From Rhizophagus irregularis (taxonomy: Eukaryota; Glomeromycota; Glomeromycetes; Glomerales; Glomeraceae): 64,000 nucleotides of DNA. Below are positions 58,171-64,000 of the stretch, in pieces (position 1 is the first letter of the stretch; each line of letters begins with the position of its first letter). The translations under genes were made by a program, and so were the position numbers. The stretch covers positions 4,774,001 to 4,838,000 of the forward strand of contig NC_089441.1 in assembly GCF_026210795.1 (NCBI RefSeq), read 5' to 3'. The notes under the pieces are model-generated. The model ran no database searches. It worked only from the letters and a program-made list of their open reading frames with translations, and was not told where the DNA came from.

Positions 58171-60863
58171 ATGAATATAAATCACAAAATTATTGATTCT
58201 AGCAGTGAAGAAAATGAACCTATTAATGAATATTTTGATTCTAGTGATGAAGAAAATGATTTTCATTATACGATAATTACAGGTGCAAAGTTTCATACTT
58301 GGGAAGAATTTGAAGTTTATCTTGAACGATATGCTTTACAGGAAGGATTTTCTTTTAAAAAAATAAGGGTTGAGTATTATTTGCATCAAAAAGAAATGAA
58401 AGGTTTAACAGTTGATCAGAAAAAACTTCATGTTAAGCGAAGGACATATGAGTGTACTCATTCCGGTAATTATGTATCAAAAGAAGATTATTAATTTTGA
58501 TAACCGAAAGGAATAAGAAGCATTACAGATCAATTGTCCTTGGCATGTTAATGCAACTAAACCCAAAAAAGAAAATACCATAGGTATTACATCTGTTAAA
58601 CTTGAACACAATCATGTTATGAATCCATTAATTGCAGAAATGGCACCTAAATTTAGAAAATTTACTCCAGAAATGATTACTGATGTTGAATTTTATGTGA
58701 AACATAATATATTTAGCGCTACACAGATATATCCATTACTTCGAGCAAAGTATTCTGATTATCCAATTTTAAAAAAGGATCTATATAACATTATTCAAAA
58801 AGTTAAGGTTGGGCAAAAGGAAGTTGTTAAAAATGATAGTGCAAATTTTTTACATTATCTTTATGAAAAGAAACAACAATAACCTGAATGGTTCTTTGAA
58901 TTTCGCTTATTTGAAAATGATTAAAGACTAACATCATTAATCTGGATGTCACCTGATCAATGTTCTTACTATATTAGATTTCACGAAGTCTTAATTTTTG
59001 ATTGTACAGTTGGAATAAATCGTTATGATATGGTTCTATATTTATTTCTTGTTGTTGATAATAATATAAGATCACGATTGATAGCAAGTGTATTGCTAGA
59101 AGATGAAACGGAAAACTCATTTATTTGGGTATTACAACAACTTAAAAAGTTTCAAGTGATGTTTATCATAAGTGTTATATATCTGATTCTGGCTTCTGCT
59201 ATGGCAAATACTATTAGTTTGTTTTCGGCAATGGCAACGAGCACAATCGTATTTCATATTGATCTTAACGCCCAAAAGAATGTGAAACCAAAACTTGGAT
59301 TGCAAAAATTTAGTGAATTTCGGGCTGAATTTTTTTATGCCGTAATAGTTGCTTGTTTATGAGATTTTTGAATCAAAATGGAAAATTTTAATTGAAAAAT
59401 ATCCTGAAATATCAAAATATTTGAAGCGGATGCTTGAACCAACAAAGGAAAGTTAGGCTACTTGCTATATAAATGAAATTTTCAATTGTGGAATAAATAG
59501 CACTCAAAGAGTAGAATCCCTTAATCATCTACTTAAAGCTGCTATCCAAAAAAATTTTCTCTTATATTAACTCACCAATGAGATTCAAAATATACTTAAT
59601 AATGAAATGAAATATGAACGTATAATCAAAATGAGAAATATTTTACCTCTACAAACTTTGGATGATGTACCTTCAAAATTTTTTGTAAGTATTAATGAAA
59701 TTTGTAAGAAATTTTTAATTTCACACATTCTTTTAGCAACTCAAAATCAGATGAAGCATTCATTTTTTTACGATGCATACTTGGTTGATAAAGATACTAT
59801 TCAGCAAGTAAGTTAGGTTTCAGAGTAGCTTTAGGATTAGGATAGCGTTGAGTTAGGGTTAGAGTTAGGGTTAGAGTTAGGGTTAGGAGTTAGGTTAGGG
59901 GTTAGGGTTAAGATCCGTTTAGGATTTAGAAAGGAATTTATTATGAATTTAAAAATTTTATATGGTTGCTAATTTTGTTGTTTCTTTTATTTAGGTTGAT
60001 AATACAGATGATAATGAAGGTTTTCAGGAAGATGATTATGATGCAACACAAATATTACTTCAAACTATAATCAGAAAGATACAAAATTTATTGAATGTCA
60101 AAATTTGGAAAGTTAAGCCAGAATTGTCACAAACAAAATCACATTTTGTAGTTTTGATGGCAGATGGAAGTTTTTCTTGTACTTGTAACCTTCTAATATC
60201 ATATGGTATTCCATGTAGATATTTTTATAGAGTTCTTAGAAAGAGTTCACAAGCAAAATTTCATATTTCTTTAATAAATCAGCGCTGGTATCAAGATTCG
60301 AAGTTAAATATTGATGATAAAGAAATAGCTTTATTAAATATTATATCAATTGTTGAAGATCATAATTCTTCAGCAGTAATTCATGAAGAAATCAATTTTA
60401 ATTATATTCATCATGTTCGTGATGAACAAGTTTATACAAAAAAGCTTCAAGTAATCATTTCGGCAAAATTAAAATATGGAAAAGCATTTGGTTTCACAAA
60501 AAAGGCTTTAGACTTAACACAAAAATTAGATTGTTATAATGAGTTGAATGGGTTACTTCAAATATATATTGAAGAAAAGCAACAAGAATTACTTTGTAAT
60601 TAAACAACTGATGAAAATACTGCAGGAAATCAACAAGAAAATATTGAATGTTCTAATCCAGTAACTTCAAGACGTTATGGACGACCCCAGGTCAATACTT
60701 AAATGAAGGAGAAACTTTAAGATAGAATAAGAAACAAAAGAAAACTGAAGGCAACTTAGAAGTTAATGGAAATGATAAGAAGGAAAGAAAGTGTAAAGGA
60801 TGTGGGGGTACAGGTCATGATTTGCGTAATTGTAAAAGAAGAATCCTTAGTGAGAAAAATTGA
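58171..60863 (+). pseudogene. FAR1/MULE-type transposase gene, decayed
   Basis: From ATG 58171: acidic N-terminus, then a FAR1-like DNA-binding domain (FHTWEEFEVYLERYALQEGF; zinc ligands in YECTH, NCPWH and LEHNH, in more than one frame around 58450-58615). PKFRKFTPEMITDVEFYVKH begins the MULE part. The MULE DDE domain shows IFDCTVGINRYDMVLYLFLV (first Asp) and EDETENSFIWVL. A frame change follows near 59165. After the 187-nt intron 59808-59994 (phase 0) comes a SWIM zinc finger (CTCNLLISYGIPCRYFYRVL, C-x-C..C-x-H-like with Tyr/Phe at the usual His) and finally a CCHC-like knuckle (CKGCGGTGHDLRNC, ~60795). TAA/TGA stops at about 58492, 58523, 58880, 58921, 59453 and 60601 break it. No terminal inverted repeats were identified. 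Confidence 0.85.
59826..59920. repeat. Interstitial telomere-type repeat in the MULE intron
   Basis: About ten exact or near copies of TTAGGG / GAGTTAGGGTTA lie in one block within the intron 59808-59994. TTAGGG is the telomere repeat of many fungi. The copies are degenerate, so this is an old internal tract rather than a chromosome end; unique sequence continues for 4 kb. Confidence 0.9.
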
Positions 60864-63785
60864 TGAATTATAGTTGAAACTAAAGTAAAAGGATTCTTAG
60901 GTAGAGTAATTAAGGAATTTATAATTGAAATTGCATTGTAAAACTGTAAAATTATTATGTATTCATATTTAAACTTTTAAATTAGCTTTTAATAAAATTT
61001 ATTTCAAAACATCGCAACTACATCTTGATCACGTGATTTATTATATGGTGGTGTGGTGATAATTAGAAATTTTCTTAATTAAAAAATTATTAAAAAATTT
61101 TCTATGCTAAAATAAAGTATTAAAATTAGTTATTTAATATAAAAATAATACTGAAAAATTACATAATTTTTAAAAAAATTTATGGACTTATAATATTCTC
61201 GTCTCTTATCCCATTACCATTCTTTTATTCTAAAGTTCTTTATATAAATTTTTGTCATTACACTATTACATCTAAAATAATTTCTATTTTATCTAAATTT
61301 GTTTATATTTTGATATTTAAATTTGTTACATCATCACATCTAAATTTCATTACACCATCATATCTAAAACTTATTATAATTTTATTACACTGTCACATTT
61401 AAAGTTTTTATAAACTTGTTACATCATCATGTCTAAAGTTTTTATAAACTTGTTACACCATTATGTCTAATTCTTTTTAGAAACTTATTATACCATCACG
61501 TCTAAATTATTATGTGTTATTTATTACAATTAAGGGGTAAATTTTCATATTATATTTATATATAAAATTAAGAGTCTAATTTATAATATAATATATAATC
61601 AATTTTACCTTATTATATACTGAAACCTATACAAATTATTAATTAATTTTATCTTATAAAACTGAAAACCTATTTTAACTTTACTTTACATATCCGAAAA
61701 CCTTTATTTGTTATATATATAATTTATTAATTTTACTTTTAATTATTAAAAGACCTAAAATTAAATTTTACTATAAATTTTACTACAGATTTTTGGATAC
61801 TTATATTAGAAGTAAGCAGAATCCTGTTATAAAAGTAAGTAAATTAATTTACCTTTATTTTTTGTATTCTTTTTATTGTGATTTTTTTTATTTTATTCTT
61901 TAAGTATTTAACAATATACTATTAATATGTTTTATTAAATTAAAAAATTTCAAATCTAAGTTCCTTGCATTATTAATTGAAATTTAATTTTAATTACTTT
62001 TCTCTTTTTTTTATTTTAATATGTAACTGTTCATTTTTTATTTATAAATAAAACTATTGTATTTTTATATTTCTTCAATATCTTGAGTTTTATAATAAAG
62101 ATTTCTGCAAATTTTCTTTCAAATAGATTTATAATTATTTTATATCTAAATATTAGTTTCATAAGAGACATACAGTATCAGAAATCATGTAATTATATTT
62201 AATTAGAAGCTTAACCTTCTTATTCCTATATAATTAAATTCTAATTATTAAATAAATATATATAATATATATTATCAGTTATATTAATATATATATAAAC
62301 TATTATTATTTATATCCTTTAATTTTATTATTTATATCCTTTATAATCAGAATTATTGGTTAAGCAATATTATATATTACCTTACAATAAATTATTATAT
62401 TTAACAAAATTTGCATAATAATTTTTATGTTATATATAAGTTTATGAATTTTTATTAAATTCAGCCAGAATTTTTTTATTTGAAAGTTGATTATAAATAG
62501 TTTTATATATCAAAATAAATAAGAAGAAAAATTATAAATATAAAAAATTATGAAATTCTTACTTTTTTTAATAAAGAATCAACTTTTTAAAATTTTAGAA
62601 ATTTTTTTTATTTTTTAATTTTAACAAAAAAATTTTGACTAAATTTTATTGAAAATTCATTTTTATATAGTCTAAAATTTATTAATTATTATTAATTTTA
62701 CTATGTAATTACCAATTTTTATAAGATTTACTAGTAAAATTATTAATTTTTAGGTTATATAAAACTTTATAAATTTTCAATAAAATTCAAATAAAATTTT
62801 TTTGTTTAAAAGCCAATTAATTGTAATTTTCATGTATTAAAAAATAAAGAAAATTTTCTAAAATTTTAAAGAGTTAATCCAGTATTGATCTATTGTTAAA
62901 AATAAGTGAGAATTTCATAATTTTTTATATTATTTTACAATAAGAAATTTTTTTTATATTTATAATTAATCTTATTTATTTATTTAATGCATAAAAACTA
63001 TCTATGATCAGCTTTCAAATAAAAAAATTCTGGCGAATTTTATTAAAAATTTGTAAACTTATATGCAATATACATGAAAATTATTATGCAAATTATATTA
63101 AATCTAGTAATTTATTATAGAGTAGTATATATGTATTAGTATATAATGTTAATTTATTATAAATTAAAAATTTAATTATATATATTTATTGAAGTAAATA
63201 AAAAAATATTCAGGTTCTACTTTATTTTGGATAATTTTAATATTTCTAAATAGTTTTATATTTAGTATTTAGTTGATTTTTGAATATTTTTTTTTGAAAG
63301 AATTATTTAAACTGGATGGAATTGCTACTGATTTTTCTTTATTAATATAATAAAGTTAAAAATTTTTTCTTTTAAAAAAATAAATAAAATTTAATTATAT
63401 TAAAGGTCTTGTAAGTATATTTTTTTTTAGTAAAATACTCTTTATAATATATTGAAAATTCATTTAGTTATATAACTAACTATTCCTTTTTTAAATTTTA
63501 ATTTTGATATTTTCATAAAATATTTAATTTTTCAGTTTGATTTTAAAAAATATTATTATATTGTTAATTAATTTTTGCTTTATATATATATATAAATCAA
63601 GTAAGAATACTTAATTAATTGTCTAAACTGTTTTTATGCTTTTTTGAAACTAATTATAATTTAGAAAAATTTCAGATTTACCAATTTTTTAAATTTCAGA
63701 TTTTTGAATTTATCATTAAATAAGTTTTGGGTAGTAATATTAAAGTTAAGATAAATATATTATTATTAATATATTTAAATCACTG
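60864..63785. other. AT-rich spacer
   Basis: 61240-61510 has about eight degenerate units of TTATTACACCATCACATCTAAA type (a ~30-40 bp minisatellite). The rest is homopolymeric AT DNA with no gene, RNA or bounded element that I can support. Confidence 0.5.
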
Positions 63786-64000
63786 TAAGGGGATGGCCAG
63801 AAATGACGTAATTTAAATTTTAGGATTTTTGACTCCCCCTCCCTATGTCATTATTCATTTTAGGAAATGTAAAGTTAAAACACAATTCTGACTAAAATTA
63901 TATTAACTACAAATGTCTAAAAATGGAAGTTGTGTAATATCATTATGGTCTTAACCTCTCCTCCCCTTAGAAAATGATGTCATTTTTGGCCATCCCCTTA
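63786..64000. mobile_element. MITE with TAAGGGGATGGCCA ends, cut by or ending at the window edge
   Basis: The left terminus TAAGGGGATGGCCAGAAATG pairs with the right terminus (opposite strand) TAAGGGGATGGCCAAAAATG. The last base of the window coincides with the right end. The interior has CCCCCTCCCTATGTCATTA and ATTATGG..CTCTCCTCCCC. No ORF. The target duplication cannot be checked because the right flank is missing. Confidence 0.85.

Noticed and set aside
58020-61055. TGATCAYGTGATTTATTA at both sides of the MULE gene as terminal repeats
   Set aside because: The two copies are in direct, not inverted, orientation, and TGATCACGTGATTA-type words are self-complementary and common in this AT-rich DNA.
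1-64000. tRNA, rRNA or snRNA genes
   Set aside because: I looked for cloverleaf-like segments with A and B boxes and for conserved rRNA words and found none that hold up; a model-based scan was not possible.

Overview
The window is very AT-rich, packed with transposable elements, and eukaryotic: GT..AG introns of 61-187 nt, poly-Asn tracts, and BTB-BACK-TLDc, F-box/LRR, LMBR1 and wax-synthase-like proteins. This combination best fits an arbuscular mycorrhizal fungus (Glomeromycotina, Rhizophagus-like). That is inference from protein style and base composition; no rRNA or tRNA marker was seen.

Layout. 1-33 kb is almost entirely mobile DNA: a pogo end (1-160); a retroposed RNA/SINE with a 16-bp target duplication (2135-2432); a 3.7-kb DNA transposon whose decayed transposase has the residue spacing of the RAG1/Transib catalytic core plus a convergent zinc-finger ORF (4712-8457); a hAT-type element carrying a palindromic minisatellite (8587-9647); a complete but dead Tc1 element (11507-12815) among nested inverted repeats (10.9-15.4 kb); several MITEs; a 4.2-kb TIR element filled with a 71-bp satellite and an intron-like array, split by a solo LTR (17401-21620); a palindromic MITE; a hAT-type element filled with 113-bp units that look exactly like micro-exons plus spliceosomal introns (22194-24072); and two pogo/Tigger elements abutting tail to tail (24421-29376).

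34-54 kb is the host-gene region: an LMBR1/LIMR membrane protein (+), an internally deleted hAT, a wax-synthase-like MBOAT protein (-), two F-box proteins (+ and -) around a small spliced membrane protein (-), and a BTB-BACK-TLDc protein (+). Intergenic DNA here is less repetitive and holds faint exon-like remnants. 54-64 kb returns to AT-rich repeat DNA with MITEs and a decayed FAR1/MULE transposase gene whose intron holds telomere-type repeats.

The host genes show no operon-like relation to each other. The strongest leads are the RAG1/Transib-like element and the recurring architecture of a non-autonomous TIR/hAT shell carrying a tandem array, especially the arrays made of intron-exon-like units.
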